A DNA stretch of 48,632 bases from NCBI RefSeq assembly GCF_900156065.1, contig NZ_FTNF01000032.1, positions 1-48,632 of the forward strand. Direction: 5' to 3'. Positions within the stretch are counted from its first letter, which is position 1. Each line of letters begins with the position of its first letter. The notes under the pieces were generated by a model that worked only from the letters and a program-made list of their open reading frames with translations, did no database searches and was not told where the DNA came from. Position numbers and translations under genes: made by a program. Positions 31,954 through 41,141 of this stretch are shown here, one piece after another. The DNA is from Micromonospora avicenniae. Its GTDB lineage: Bacteria > Actinomycetota > Actinomycetes > Mycobacteriales > Micromonosporaceae.

Positions 31954-33768
31954 TCAGAGTCGGAATCTCGGCGTGCCCGGCTCCGGGAAGGTGCGCGTGT
32001 ACGCCCGGATGTAGCTGTCGAGGAACGGCGAGCGCCCACCCGCGGTCGGCACGTCGTCCGTGGTGCTCTCCGTCGCCAGCCGCAGGATGGCGCCGCTCAC
32101 TCTGATCGTGTCGCCCGACGGCGTGTCCCGCCAGCTCCCGGTCGTGATCGAGCCGATCTCGACCGCGAGCCGGTGCCCGGCCTGCAGCGTCCAGTCGGTC
32201 GACTTGAGGTCGAACCCGACCCGGCCCTTCTTGACCAGCGACACGTTCTCGTCGAACATGACCGCCGTGCCGTCGGGCGCGACGTCCCACAACTTGACCA
32301 TGATGTTGCCCGCCGCACCGGCCGTGAGTTCGACGCGCGGCGTGGCGGTCAGCCGCGTCTCACGCCGCACGACGTCGGACCACACGAGGTAGCTCGACGC
32401 GGGCTCCGCGGAGGCCCCGTCGGACGACGGCGAGGTCGCCTTGCGCGTCGCTCCGAGCCCTTCGAGCCTCGGGGCGCTCTCCATGTCCCACTGCCCGTAG
32501 CTCTTCGGGAGGGCGAGCGTGGACGGCGACGACGCGTACGGCACGCCCGCGGCGCCGCCGTCGTCGACGTAGGTGCCGTTGCCGAGCGCCACGGTGATGC
32601 GGCGGTCGGGGGTCGGCCAGGTCGGCTCGGCCCGCCACTCGCCGAGGTTGTCCTCGATCGAGTACGTGGGGTACGTCTTCGTCGGCTCCTCGCCCTTGAG
32701 GTACTGGTTGTAGAAGCTCATCACCTCGTCGAACCAACCCTCGCGGCCCATCGCCAGGCGTCCGTCGGATACGCGGTCGTTGCCGCGCACGTGGTCCCAC
32801 TGGCCCAGCCAGCCGCGCTCGGGGCCGACGTGGTTCTTGAGGAACTCCTCCATCCCCTCGGGCTTGGTGTTGTTCTCGATGAAGCCCGCCGTGACGAACA
32901 GCGGCGTCGTCGTGCCCTTGGCCATGGTTGCCATGTCGCGCGCCTGCCAGAACGGGGCGTTCGGGTCCGGCTCGTAGTTGTCAGCGATGTTCTCGCTGAG
33001 GCACTCGGGGTGCGACTCCTCGTACCGGGCGTTGGCCTGGTAGCGCGAGGTGTCGTCGGCCAGCGGGTCGATCGTGGCGATGCTGTTGTAGGAGTTCGGC
33101 GTGCCGGTGGCGTTCGGGCGCGGCACCCCGTTGGAGAACAGGTAGTTGTACCCGGTCCAGATCGACTCCTGCGCCACGACCGCCTTGAGCTGCGGCATCT
33201 TCAGGTTGTTGCCCATCAGACCGGTGGCGCCGTCGTACGACTTGCCGTACATGCCGACGTTGCCGTTCGACCACGGCTGCGAGGCCGACCACTCGATGGC
33301 CGCGCGGACGTCGTTCTGCTCGCCCGGGCCCTTGTTGTCGAGGCAGCCGGTTGACCCGCCGAACCCGCGCAGGTCGACCATGACGTACGTGTAGCCCTCG
33401 TCGAAAAGGTCGGCGCCCTCGAGGAAGTCGTTGAAGCGTGACGACGGCCCGGTGTGGGTGAAGCCCTCGGGCCCGGTCTGCCCGGCGTGGCCGAAGTAGG
33501 GCCCGACGGAGAGGATGACGGGCGTCTTCGCGCCCGCCGGCAGTCCCTCGGGCCGCAGCACGTCGGCGTGCAGCTCGACTCCGTCCGTCGACGGGAAATA
33601 GTGCTCCGTCCAGACCGAGCCCTCCGGGACCCGGTCGTTCTCCTCGTGGGTGATCCCCTCCGGCGGGGCCTCCGCCGCCGTCGCGGGGGGCGCCGCTGCG
33701 ATCCCTCCCGTGAAGACGCTCGCGGTCAGCAGCACACCGAGCGCCGCCGCCGTCGTCCGTCTCTGCAT
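31954..33768 (-). CDS. Secreted CocE/NonD-type Xaa-Pro dipeptidyl-peptidase (S15-like)
   Basis: 604 residues. The ATG at 33768 has GAGGAG 6 bases upstream. The signal peptide is TTAAALGVLLTASVFTGGIA with cleavage near ATAAEA. The catalytic alpha/beta-hydrolase domain carries the G-x-S-Y nucleophile motif in VGMYGKSYDGATGLMG, oxyanion-side VDLRGFGGSTGCLD, and WDHVRGND with the likely catalytic His. The C-terminal galactose-binding-like domain (X-Pro_dipept C) includes LTAGAAGNIMVKLWDVAPDG and LAVEIGSITTGSW. Secreted PepX-type enzymes remove Xaa-Pro dipeptides from peptides produced by endopeptidases; some relatives are esterases (cocaine esterase), so the substrate is unproven. The next gene on the strand is an M14 carboxypeptidase, 40 bases upstream. 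Confidence 0.9.
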   Translation of the reverse strand: MQRRTTAAALGVLLTASVFTGGIAAAPPATAAEAPPEGITHEENDRVPEGSVWTEHYFPSTDGVELHADVLRPEGLPAGAKTPVILSVGPYFGHAGQTGPEGFTHTGPSSRFNDFLEGADLFDEGYTYVMVDLRGFGGSTGCLDNKGPGEQNDVRAAIEWSASQPWSNGNVGMYGKSYDGATGLMGNNLKMPQLKAVVAQESIWTGYNYLFSNGVPRPNATGTPNSYNSIATIDPLADDTSRYQANARYEESHPECLSENIADNYEPDPNAPFWQARDMATMAKGTTTPLFVTAGFIENNTKPEGMEEFLKNHVGPERGWLGQWDHVRGNDRVSDGRLAMGREGWFDEVMSFYNQYLKGEEPTKTYPTYSIEDNLGEWRAEPTWPTPDRRITVALGNGTYVDDGGAAGVPYASSPSTLALPKSYGQWDMESAPRLEGLGATRKATSPSSDGASAEPASSYLVWSDVVRRETRLTATPRVELTAGAAGNIMVKLWDVAPDGTAVMFDENVSLVKKGRVGFDLKSTDWTLQAGHRLAVEIGSITTGSWRDTPSGDTIRVSGAILRLATESTTDDVPTAGGRSPFLDSYIRAYTRTFPEPGTPRFRL

Positions 33769-33808
33769 CGATGTCTCCTCGTCGTCCGTGATGGTCGGGT
33801 CCCGCCGG

Positions 33809-35029
33809 TCAGCCGTTGCGGACCGGAATCTCCTCGTAGCGGTCAGGATCGATGTCTTGGAAGGTGTCGTCGACGAGGGAGTCGATGATTCCCATCATCG
33901 CCAGTTCGTGGACCTTCGCGATGAATCCGTGCCGCCACTGCGGGTTGGCGTGGCGCTGGCGGCCCGCCTCCATCAGCACGCTTGCGCTGCCGCGCAGCTG
34001 GTAGGAGGCGTTGGCCGAGCCGGCCAGGTCGAGGTTCTGCGGGTAACGGGTCACGCCGGAAAACGTCGACCCTCCGCGCTGGACGCCCTCCCAGGCGGCG
34101 ACGTTCGCGCGGCGTGACGCGTCCCAGCCGAAGTTCGGATACACGGCCCCAGCGCCGTGCGAGCCGGGGTCACGGAGGAACTGCGCCGAGATCGACATCG
34201 GCGTGTGCAGGTCGGGAGTATGCGCGTCGCCGTCGTCGAACGTGTTGCAGGGCGCCTGATTGTGCAGGTCCACGAACACGTCTACGAGGCCGAACTCCTG
34301 CTCCAGCGCGGTGTACAGGTCGCGCGAAGCCCGCGCCTCCGGGGTGAGGTACATGCCGCGCACCGAGCCGCTGCCGGGAAGGTCCCCCGCCTGCGGCACA
34401 TAGTCGAAGTCCGGGTTGAAGTCGCGGTTCAGGTCGAAGCCGGGTACCCGCGGATCGGACCAGAACCGTGGGCCGGGAAGCGAATGGTAGAACGCCGGCG
34501 GCGCGCCTGCCAGCTGCGGGAACATCGCGACCGTATCGTCCCAGGTCTGGTGGTTCTCCCGCTGATATGGGACAGCCCCGTCCGGGTTCAGCTGCGGGAC
34601 CGCGACAATGGTCACGGCCTCGCGGATCTGCTGCGATCGACTCGAGCTGTCGCTCAAGCTCTTGAGCACGTTGACGAGTGCGATCGTTCCCGTTGGCTCG
34701 TTCGCATGGATTCCGGCCTGCAGGAAGATGACCTTGTCGCCGGAGCCCACTCGGACCGAGTAGATCGGTCGTCCCTGGTTCGACGTTCCGATAACGTCGG
34801 TGGTCACACCCTGGCCGGTTTGCTCAAGCTGCTGGACCACGCGCTCGATTTCCGCAGGCTGGTAATACCCCTCGACCGTCTCGCTTCCCTGGCCTTCCGG
34901 GAACTCATTGCACTGCGAGGGCTCCGCTCTGACCGGCGACGGTGACTCGACCATCGCGACCGACGTGAACACCAGCGCGGCCAAGAGGCCGGCCCCGAAC
35001 ACTCGACGTATGCCAGGTGATGTAGCCAC
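33809..35029 (-). CDS. Secreted M14 family zinc carboxypeptidase
   Basis: 406 residues from the GTG at 35029. AGAGGA lies upstream, and starting there gives a signal peptide VFGAGLLAALVFTSVAMVES with cleavage near VRA. An ATG at 35119 would add 30 Lys/Ala-rich residues before it. Zinc ligands are His and Glu of HANEP in LQAGIHANEPTGTIALVN, and the His of FVDLHNQAPCN; VLMEAGRQ supplies the general-base Glu. PQLNPDGAVPYQRENHQTWD and LNRDFNPDFDYVP are the S1' and substrate-arginine loops. It removes C-terminal residues from exported peptides. The 40-base gap to the S15 gene suggests one operon. Confidence 0.88.
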   Translation of the reverse strand: MATSPGIRRVFGAGLLAALVFTSVAMVESPSPVRAEPSQCNEFPEGQGSETVEGYYQPAEIERVVQQLEQTGQGVTTDVIGTSNQGRPIYSVRVGSGDKVIFLQAGIHANEPTGTIALVNVLKSLSDSSSRSQQIREAVTIVAVPQLNPDGAVPYQRENHQTWDDTVAMFPQLAGAPPAFYHSLPGPRFWSDPRVPGFDLNRDFNPDFDYVPQAGDLPGSGSVRGMYLTPEARASRDLYTALEQEFGLVDVFVDLHNQAPCNTFDDGDAHTPDLHTPMSISAQFLRDPGSHGAGAVYPNFGWDASRRANVAAWEGVQRGGSTFSGVTRYPQNLDLAGSANASYQLRGSASVLMEAGRQRHANPQWRHGFIAKVHELAMMGIIDSLVDDTFQDIDPDRYEEIPVRNG

Positions 35030-35249
35030 CAATTTCGGTCCTCTTCTCCCTGGTCCATGACCGGCCGCGCTCGCTGCGGTCGCTTCCGCCACCAGCTTCC
35101 TCGCCGGTTTTGTGATCATCGTTGATCAATGTATTTGGCCGGGTGTCGGAGGGACACCGAACACGTGCAGGGATTTCGAGCGCCCGTTTAGGACATCCGT
35201 CGAGACGTGTGTCGGCGGCCCGGTATGACCGTGACCTGCTCGAAGAGGG

Positions 35250-35579
35250 CCTCAGCCGGACCGGGCGGCGTCGCGGCGAGACCGTGGCGACGTTGGCGAT
35301 GCTGGACGCCTACCCGGCCGAGCGGCTGCCGGACACCACCGAGCAGGGAACCGAGCGGGACACCTGATCGCCCTCGTCGAAGGCCTCGGGCACGACCCGG
35401 CCACGGCGTCCGCCTCCAGGGGTTTCGAGCGCGCCGAGGTGCTCGACTACCTGGCCCGGGACGCTGAGAGCCGGCCGTACAAGGAGCGGCGCACGCTGGA
35501 CGCGATGGTGGACGTGGTGGTCGACAGCAGGTTGATCATCCGCAGCCACCAACCGGGCACCTTCCGCGGCGACGTTGTC
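35250..35579 (+). pseudogene. Fragment of an NRPS thioesterase domain
   Basis: Two plus-strand frames join into a recognisable piece of a type I thioesterase. RGETVATLAMLDAYPAERLP is the conserved strand after the nucleophile, where LDAYP is a well-known motif. A one-base shift leads to LIALVEGLGHDPATA, ERAEVLDYLARD and LDAMVDVVVDSRLIIRSHQP, ending in GTFRGDVV, the conserved segment just before the catalytic His. The nucleophile Ser and final His are missing. A small piece of an NRPS gene was left here, with no other NRPS sequence in the window. Confidence 0.65.
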
Positions 35580-36218
35580 GAAGGCGGCGGCGTGGTGTGC
35601 GCCATCCGCGCTGCGGGCGACGGACCGCGGGGCGCCCGGGTACTCCGACCGGGAACCGTAGGTGCGGACCTTGGTCAGCGTGGTGGTGTCCCACACGTCC
35701 AGGCCAGAGCCGGGGAAGACGGTGATCGCGTGAGCGCCGTCCGGCGTGATGGTGAGGTCGTTCAGGTCCCACAAACCGTTGGCGGAGCCGTTGATGATGC
35801 CGCGTAGGGTGGCCGGTGTCGTGCTCACGTCGTACGCCCGCAGGTTGCTGGGGCTGAGGCCGGACTCGCCGGTGGCGACCGTGGTGCCGGCTCCCGCGGC
35901 CGGCGGCGCGCCGTACATCCGGTCGGCGACCTGGACCGGCGCGGATGCCGCGGCGGACAGGTCGAGGCTGAGGATGCCGCCGGCGCAGCTGCCCTTCACG
36001 CCGTAGCCCACCCAGAGCCGGTCGCCGTCCAGCGAGAGGTTGGTAGGGGAGGGGTACGCGGACAGGTCGATCTGCCGGGTGACGGCGAGGGTGGCAGCGT
36101 CGATCTTGGCGATCTCGTTGGAGCCGGAGAGCGCCGCGTAGACCCGGCTTCCATCGGGCGTGATCGCGAGGCCGGTCGGGCTGGCCAGGCCGGCGATGGT
36201 GCCGCCAGCGATCGCGCC
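35577..36218 (-). pseudogene. Fragment of a YVTN/NHL-type beta-propeller protein
   Basis: The minus-strand frame reads ASPTGLAITPDGSRVYAALS, then DAATLAVTRQIDLSAYPSPT, LWVGYGVKGSCAGGILSLDL, LRAYDVSTTPATLRGIINGS and LNDLTITPDGAHAITVFPG. These are repeated strands ending in ITPDG, as in YVTN-family propellers. The coding pattern starts at about 36218, beside a 76-bp palindrome, and ends at about 35577, where it meets the thioesterase fragment. Neither a start codon nor a signal peptide is present, so both ends were removed. Confidence 0.75.
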
Positions 36219-36230
36219 CCTCGACGGATG

Positions 36231-36306
36231 GTGGGGTGTCCCGTGGCAATCCGCCCAACGATCTTGGCGCATCGCCAAGTGTTGGCCGGGACCAGGGACA
36301 CCCCAC
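36231..36306. repeat. 76-bp imperfect palindrome (MITE- or hairpin-like)
   Basis: Outer arms 36231-36242 and 36295-36306 are perfect 12-bp complements. An inner stem pairs 36263-36269 with 36273-36279 around a 3-base loop, and 36255-36259 pairs with 36281-36285. The whole stretch folds as a long hairpin. It lies between the S8 peptidase stop (36342) and the truncated propeller. It might terminate the S8 transcript or be a miniature inverted-repeat element or IS end. Confidence 0.75.
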
Positions 36307-36341
36307 AGTGAATCCAGGACGTCAGCAAAGGGTCAAAGAGG

Positions 36342-39300
36342 TCAGCGGAGTCCGAGGGCGCGGAGGATCGTCTGGGTGACGGAGTTGCCGGCGGAGTCGG
36401 TGGCGGTTACGCGCAGCGAGGCGAACTGCGCCTTTTTCGGTGCGTTGAGCCGGTAGGCGCCCTGGCGGTCGTCGGAGAGACGGGACCAGGTGGTGCCGCC
36501 GTCGTAGGAGACCTCAACGCGGGGCGAGCGAGGAGTGCCCCCGCCACCGACCGATACCGGGGTCAGGCCGACCGATACGGGAGCGCGTTGTTCGACCGTC
36601 ACGCCGAATGTCGCGTCGCGGCGCACGGACCCGGAGGCGTCCGGGTCGACGTCGTAGCGGATCTGCAGCAACGGGAGCAGGTCCCGTTGGCCGGTGACCT
36701 TCGGGGCGGCGGAGGTGAACCTCCACTCTGTCGTGGTCGAGGACGAGTAGGGGCTGACGGACGCGTCACGCTGGTTCACGACGACCAGGCGGTACGGCAG
36801 CGGTCCGGCGCTGGGGGCCGTGGGATAGATGACGAGTCCGTTGTCGGACCTGCCCAGCTGGGTGTCACCCTGGTAGAGGGTCACGGTCTGACTCGCGTGC
36901 TGCCGGTCCGAGAGCGCGCCGACGTGGTCGGCGTTGCCGTACCCCGGCACGTCGATCCGCATCTGGTCGTCCGTACGCGTCGGCCCGAGGTAGTTGTTGT
37001 TGAGGTAGGGCCGCTGGATGGGCGTGAACCACTCGTCGCTCGACACGGTGCCGGGTTCGTACGCCCGGCTGACGCCCCACTGGCTTAGGAGGCCGTCGTA
37101 GACCTCGTGGCCCCACCGGTTCGCGCCGTCGGTGGTGACCCAGTCCGTGCGGCGGCCGCTGGCGGCCATGGCGACGTAATTCCCGATCCCCCACTCCGAG
37201 TACGCCGGGAAATCGTACCGCCATTCCTGACCGTCTCCACTGGGGACGGCACCGGCGAACGTCTCGTCGATGCGCGCGAGGTTCCTGCCCGACGCGCGCA
37301 CGACCATGTCCTTCGGCACCTCGTTGTGCCAGGTGTGCATGAGGTCGTAGAGGTAGGCCAGCGTCGGGTGTGACTCCGTGCGCAGCATCGCGCCGGGCCG
37401 CTGGGCCTGGGCGATCAGCTTCGCGCCCTCGTCGGGGCTGAGGAGCCCGACGTCGAGCGCGTCCGTCCCGAAGTACAGGCGCTGCCGCCCGGGACGGTCG
37501 TTGGCCACCAGCAGCAGTTCGGCGCCGGCGTCCGCCGCCGCCTCGGCGAGCGCGGCCGGGGTCGCCGACGTGGCGCGCCGGATGACCACAGCCTTGCCCC
37601 GCGCGCCGAGGCCCGCGTAGTCCGCCGGCGCCCCGGCACCCGCGAAGACGAGCGGCAGGGTGCGGGTCCCTTCGGGCAGCGGGGTGACGCCCGACTGCCG
37701 GAGGACATCGGTGTATTCGGTCCCCCGCACGGACACCGTCAGCGCCGGCTGCTCCTTGCGCCACCTTGCACCGAGGACGAAGTCGCCGTGCGTCACCTTG
37801 CCCTGTGGCTGGATCCACAGGCTGTCGAAGCCCGTGCCAGCGAGACCGAAGTCGTGCCAGCGGCCGTCCTCGTGGAGCATCCGCGAGTACTCGAGCCGCA
37901 GGTAGCTGGGGACGCCCGGCTGCGGGGTGGTCTCATCGACCAGCCGGACGTGGCGGGCGTCCAGCGTGATCGTGCGGTCCCCGTCAAACGTGAAGTCGGG
38001 ATCGCCGAGCAGCGCCAGCCCCTGTGAATTCGAACCGTGGACGCCGGGCACGGTCAGATAACCGAGCGCCGAGTACTGGTCTTCCGGAGTGTAGAAGCTG
38101 ACGGTGCCATTGACCGGGACCGGAATCGGGGTCGGGTCGCCCGCCCGGAGCACGATGACGAAGGCGGACGCGGGTAGGCCCGCGGCGTCCTTGACGCTGA
38201 TGGTCATCCGGTGCGCCAGCGCGCCGAGCGAGACAGCCGTGTGCGCGGCGAGCCCGCCGTCCGGTCCGGTGGCCAGGATCTGGGCGCTGAAACTGTTGGA
38301 ACCGCCGGACGCGGCGTGCGGATCGATGGTCACGGTGACCGAGGTGGTGCCGTGCGCGGGCACGGTGACCCGGTCGGTCGAGAGCCGGAACATCCCCTCG
38401 GGCACGACGGGCGCCGCGATCGACAGGGCGAGAGTCACCGGCGTGGCGCCGAGGTTGGTGTACGTCACCGGGCGGCTGACGGGGTCGGCCGCGTTCTGCC
38501 CGGCGGACGCGGTGGCCGAAGCGAAGATCCCGGCGCGGGCGGCGGCTGCGACGTCCACGCGGCCGCTGCCGGCCTGGAACGCGGTGTAGTCGGGGGTCTG
38601 CTTGGCGGTGCTGGTCAGCAGGTCCTTCAACTGGGCGCCGGTGAGCTCGGGGTGCTTCGAGGCGAGTAGCGCGGCGGCACCGACCACGTGCGGCGTGGCC
38701 ATCGACGTGCCGCTCATCGTCTGGTAGGGGCCATCCCCTTCGGAGGTGTACTGCGACCGCGCCGCCAGGATGTCGACGCCGGGGGCGGTGATCTCCGGCT
38801 TGAGCGCGCCGTCGCCGACTCGGGGACCCTGGCTCGAGAACTCGGCGAGGCGGTCACCGCTGTCCACCGCGCCCACGGTGAGGGCCGCGTCGGCGGCACC
38901 GGGCGAGCTGACGGTGCCGGGGCCGGAGGTGTTGCCCGCCGCGATCACGAACAGCGCGCCGGTCTGCGCGCTGAGCCGGTTCACGGCCTGCGACAACGGA
39001 TCCGTGCCGTCGGAGGGCTCCTGCGAACCCAGGCTCATGTTGATGATCTTGGCCTGCTCCTCCACCGCCGCCCACTCCATGCCGGCGAGGACCTGGGAGT
39101 CGGTGCCGGAGCCGGAGTTCGCCAGCACCTTCCCGATGTGCAGGCGAGCGCCGGGGGCGACCCCCTTCTCCGTGCCGCCGGACGCGGCGCCCGTACCGGC
39201 GATGGTGGAGGCGACGTGGGTGCCGTGGCCGTGGACGTCCTCGACGCCCTCGCCGGGGATGAAGCTGCGGGTGTCGACGATGCGTCCGGCCAGATCGGGG

Positions 39301-40046
39301 TGGCCTTCGTCCACACCCGTGTCGAGGACCGCGACATCGACGCCCTGCCCGGTGTCGCCGCCGGCCCAAACCTCCGGCGCGCCGATCTGCCCGACCGATT
39401 CGGCCAGCTCCGGGTAGACCTTGCCGTCGAGCCAGATCTGCTTGATGCCGTTCGCGAACGTCGGGGCTGCGGATCGGGCCACTCCCGCCGCGGTCGTTCC
39501 TGCCGTCACCGCGGCCCAGAAGTCTCGCGCGTTCGCGCGGCTGGCGGTGATGGCGGCGCCGTCGACACTCGGGAGCGTTCGGACCAGCGCCGATCCCCGC
39601 GGGGCGGTGTTCGCGCGGAACCCCGGCGACTGGGCGGCGTAGGAGACGATCAGGGGCAGGTCGCCGCGGTGAGCGTCGTCGTAGCCGTCGGCGATCAGTT
39701 CCGTGACGTTGAAGAGCCGCCGGTCGAGCACACCCTTGGCAAGGTAGGACACCGCCGAGTACGGGTAGACGTACACGTCTCCCGCCGAGGCCAGGATCCT
39801 CGCGTCGGCGGGTTCGCCGTCCGGTCCCTCGACCGAGATCGTCCCCCCGCTGTCACCTGCGTCGCCGGTCGCGTTCACCGTGACGACATCGCCGGTGATC
39901 AGGGTGACGGTGTGGGTCTGCGGGGCCGCGCGTCCCGATGTTCCGCCGGGAGCGGCCGACGCCTCGCCGGGAACGATGATCGAGCTGAGTGACAACGCGA
40001 GGCAGGCGGCCGTCGCGATGGCGCGACGCATGCGTGAGGTTTTCAA
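36342..40046 (-). CDS. Secreted S8 family subtilase, 1234 residues
   Basis: The TTG at 40046 has AAAGGAA about 9 bases upstream; ATG at 40031 is an alternative. The signal peptide is AIATAACLALSLSSIIVPGE, followed by an N-terminal prodomain (about 40-215). The triad is Asp242 in VAVLDTGVDEGHPDL, His274 in HGHGTHVAS and Ser448 in SGTSMATPH; Asn371 in AAGNTSG is the oxyanion residue. After the peptidase come beta-sandwich segments (VTVTIDPHAASGGSNS), a PA-like domain (GKAVVIRRATSATPAALAEA, ELLLVANDRPG) and about 400 residues of C-terminal beta-rich region. The layout is that of large exported actinobacterial subtilases. It is divergent from the TrmB/LuxR regulator across a 126-base gap. Confidence 0.93.
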   Translation of the reverse strand: MKTSRMRRAIATAACLALSLSSIIVPGEASAAPGGTSGRAAPQTHTVTLITGDVVTVNATGDAGDSGGTISVEGPDGEPADARILASAGDVYVYPYSAVSYLAKGVLDRRLFNVTELIADGYDDAHRGDLPLIVSYAAQSPGFRANTAPRGSALVRTLPSVDGAAITASRANARDFWAAVTAGTTAAGVARSAAPTFANGIKQIWLDGKVYPELAESVGQIGAPEVWAGGDTGQGVDVAVLDTGVDEGHPDLAGRIVDTRSFIPGEGVEDVHGHGTHVASTIAGTGAASGGTEKGVAPGARLHIGKVLANSGSGTDSQVLAGMEWAAVEEQAKIINMSLGSQEPSDGTDPLSQAVNRLSAQTGALFVIAAGNTSGPGTVSSPGAADAALTVGAVDSGDRLAEFSSQGPRVGDGALKPEITAPGVDILAARSQYTSEGDGPYQTMSGTSMATPHVVGAAALLASKHPELTGAQLKDLLTSTAKQTPDYTAFQAGSGRVDVAAAARAGIFASATASAGQNAADPVSRPVTYTNLGATPVTLALSIAAPVVPEGMFRLSTDRVTVPAHGTTSVTVTIDPHAASGGSNSFSAQILATGPDGGLAAHTAVSLGALAHRMTISVKDAAGLPASAFVIVLRAGDPTPIPVPVNGTVSFYTPEDQYSALGYLTVPGVHGSNSQGLALLGDPDFTFDGDRTITLDARHVRLVDETTPQPGVPSYLRLEYSRMLHEDGRWHDFGLAGTGFDSLWIQPQGKVTHGDFVLGARWRKEQPALTVSVRGTEYTDVLRQSGVTPLPEGTRTLPLVFAGAGAPADYAGLGARGKAVVIRRATSATPAALAEAAADAGAELLLVANDRPGRQRLYFGTDALDVGLLSPDEGAKLIAQAQRPGAMLRTESHPTLAYLYDLMHTWHNEVPKDMVVRASGRNLARIDETFAGAVPSGDGQEWRYDFPAYSEWGIGNYVAMAASGRRTDWVTTDGANRWGHEVYDGLLSQWGVSRAYEPGTVSSDEWFTPIQRPYLNNNYLGPTRTDDQMRIDVPGYGNADHVGALSDRQHASQTVTLYQGDTQLGRSDNGLVIYPTAPSAGPLPYRLVVVNQRDASVSPYSSSTTTEWRFTSAAPKVTGQRDLLPLLQIRYDVDPDASGSVRRDATFGVTVEQRAPVSVGLTPVSVGGGGTPRSPRVEVSYDGGTTWSRLSDDRQGAYRLNAPKKAQFASLRVTATDSAGNSVTQTILRALGLR

Positions 40047-40172
40047 TAGCGGGGTTCCTTTCCGCGCCGGCGCACGTCGATGAGCGCCACTGCGGCCGAA
40101 CAGTGCCAGCCGGCATCATCCGCCACAAGATTCCCTCGTGGCTGCTCACTGCCACGTGGCACAATCTCGACG

Positions 40173-41141
40173 ATGGAGCTCGCGGTCCTGGGGTTGTCCG
40201 TCGACGAGGAGCGGGTCTACGAAGCGCTGGTAGCCCTGCCGGGGTCGACGGTCGCGGCGCTCGCCGACCACCTGTCAACCCCGGCGGGCCCCTTGCAGCG
40301 GACCCTCGCCGCGCTCTGCGCGAAGCACCTGGTGGCCCGCAGCGGCAGGCCGGCGCGGTACCTGGCCGCTCCCCCGGACATCGCGATCAACCAGCTCGTG
40401 CAGCAGCGGGAACGCGAGCTGAGCGCAGCGCGCGCCAAAGTCCACTCGCTGTCGGAGATCCACCGCAGCGCACACCGGGCGAGCCCCGAGCTCGTGATCG
40501 AGCAGTTGACCGGCCGGGAAGCGATCGCTGCGGCCGTCGCGCACCTGGAATCCGAGGCGCTCCATCAGGTCCGGGTGTTCGACACGCCGCCCTACTACGA
40601 GGCGCCCGGGGGTGAAGGCGCCGCCAGGAACACCCAGGCGCAGATCGCCCGCCACCAGAACGACGGCGTGACGCACCGCGTGATCTACAGCCTGGACGCG
40701 GTCACCTGGCCCCAGAAGCTGGAAACCGACATCCTGCCCGCCGTACGCGGCGGCGAAGAAGCCCGAACCCGGCCGACCCTGCCCATCAAGCTGATCATCC
40801 GCGACGACCAGGACGCCCTCATCCCGTTCGACCTCAGCCGCAGCGGCCTGCAGGTCGCCTACCTCGTGCGGCGCTCCCCGCTGCTCACCGCCCTCGAAGC
40901 CCTGTTCGAGGGCGAATGGGCCCAGGCCGCTCCGCTCGATGGGGGCGTCCCAGGGCCGGACGAGGAAACCCGGTCCCTTTGCAAGATGATGATGGCGGGG
41001 TTGACCGACTCAGCCATCGCGCGCGTGAACGGCTGGAGCACTCGGACCACCTACCGCCGGCTTCAGCGCCTGATGACCGAGCTCGGAGCGTCGAGCCGGT
41101 TCCAAGCCGGCAGCCTGGCGGAACGCCGCGGCTGGCTCTGA
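40173..41141 (+). CDS. TrmB-like/LuxR-type regulator beside the S8 peptidase
   Basis: 322 residues from the ATG at 40173. The N-terminal winged helix (LGLSVDEERVYEALVALPGS, VAALADHLSTPAGPLQRTLA) is followed by a helix with VQQRERELSAARAKVHSLSE, an alpha/beta middle domain with LPIKLIIRDDQDALIPFDL, and a LuxR-type HTH (MMAGLTDSAIARVNGWSTRT, then LGASSRFQ). It has the same order and ending (RFQ...RGWL) as the regulator at 5486. It is divergently transcribed from the S8 subtilase, so the 126-base intergenic region probably holds both promoters and an operator, though I see no convincing repeat there. Control of the peptidase is inference. Confidence 0.8.
   Translation: MELAVLGLSVDEERVYEALVALPGSTVAALADHLSTPAGPLQRTLAALCAKHLVARSGRPARYLAAPPDIAINQLVQQRERELSAARAKVHSLSEIHRSAHRASPELVIEQLTGREAIAAAVAHLESEALHQVRVFDTPPYYEAPGGEGAARNTQAQIARHQNDGVTHRVIYSLDAVTWPQKLETDILPAVRGGEEARTRPTLPIKLIIRDDQDALIPFDLSRSGLQVAYLVRRSPLLTALEALFEGEWAQAAPLDGGVPGPDEETRSLCKMMMAGLTDSAIARVNGWSTRTTYRRLQRLMTELGASSRFQAGSLAERRGWL

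Noticed and set aside
35310..35576. C-terminal continuation of the propeller frame
   Set aside because: This part is antisense to the thioesterase fragment and loses the propeller pattern after about 35577, so it was not counted as propeller sequence.
38688..39992. A plus-strand open frame of 434 codons inside the S8 gene
   Set aside because: Antisense to the catalytic domain of the subtilase, with Arg/Gly/Val-rich translation only.
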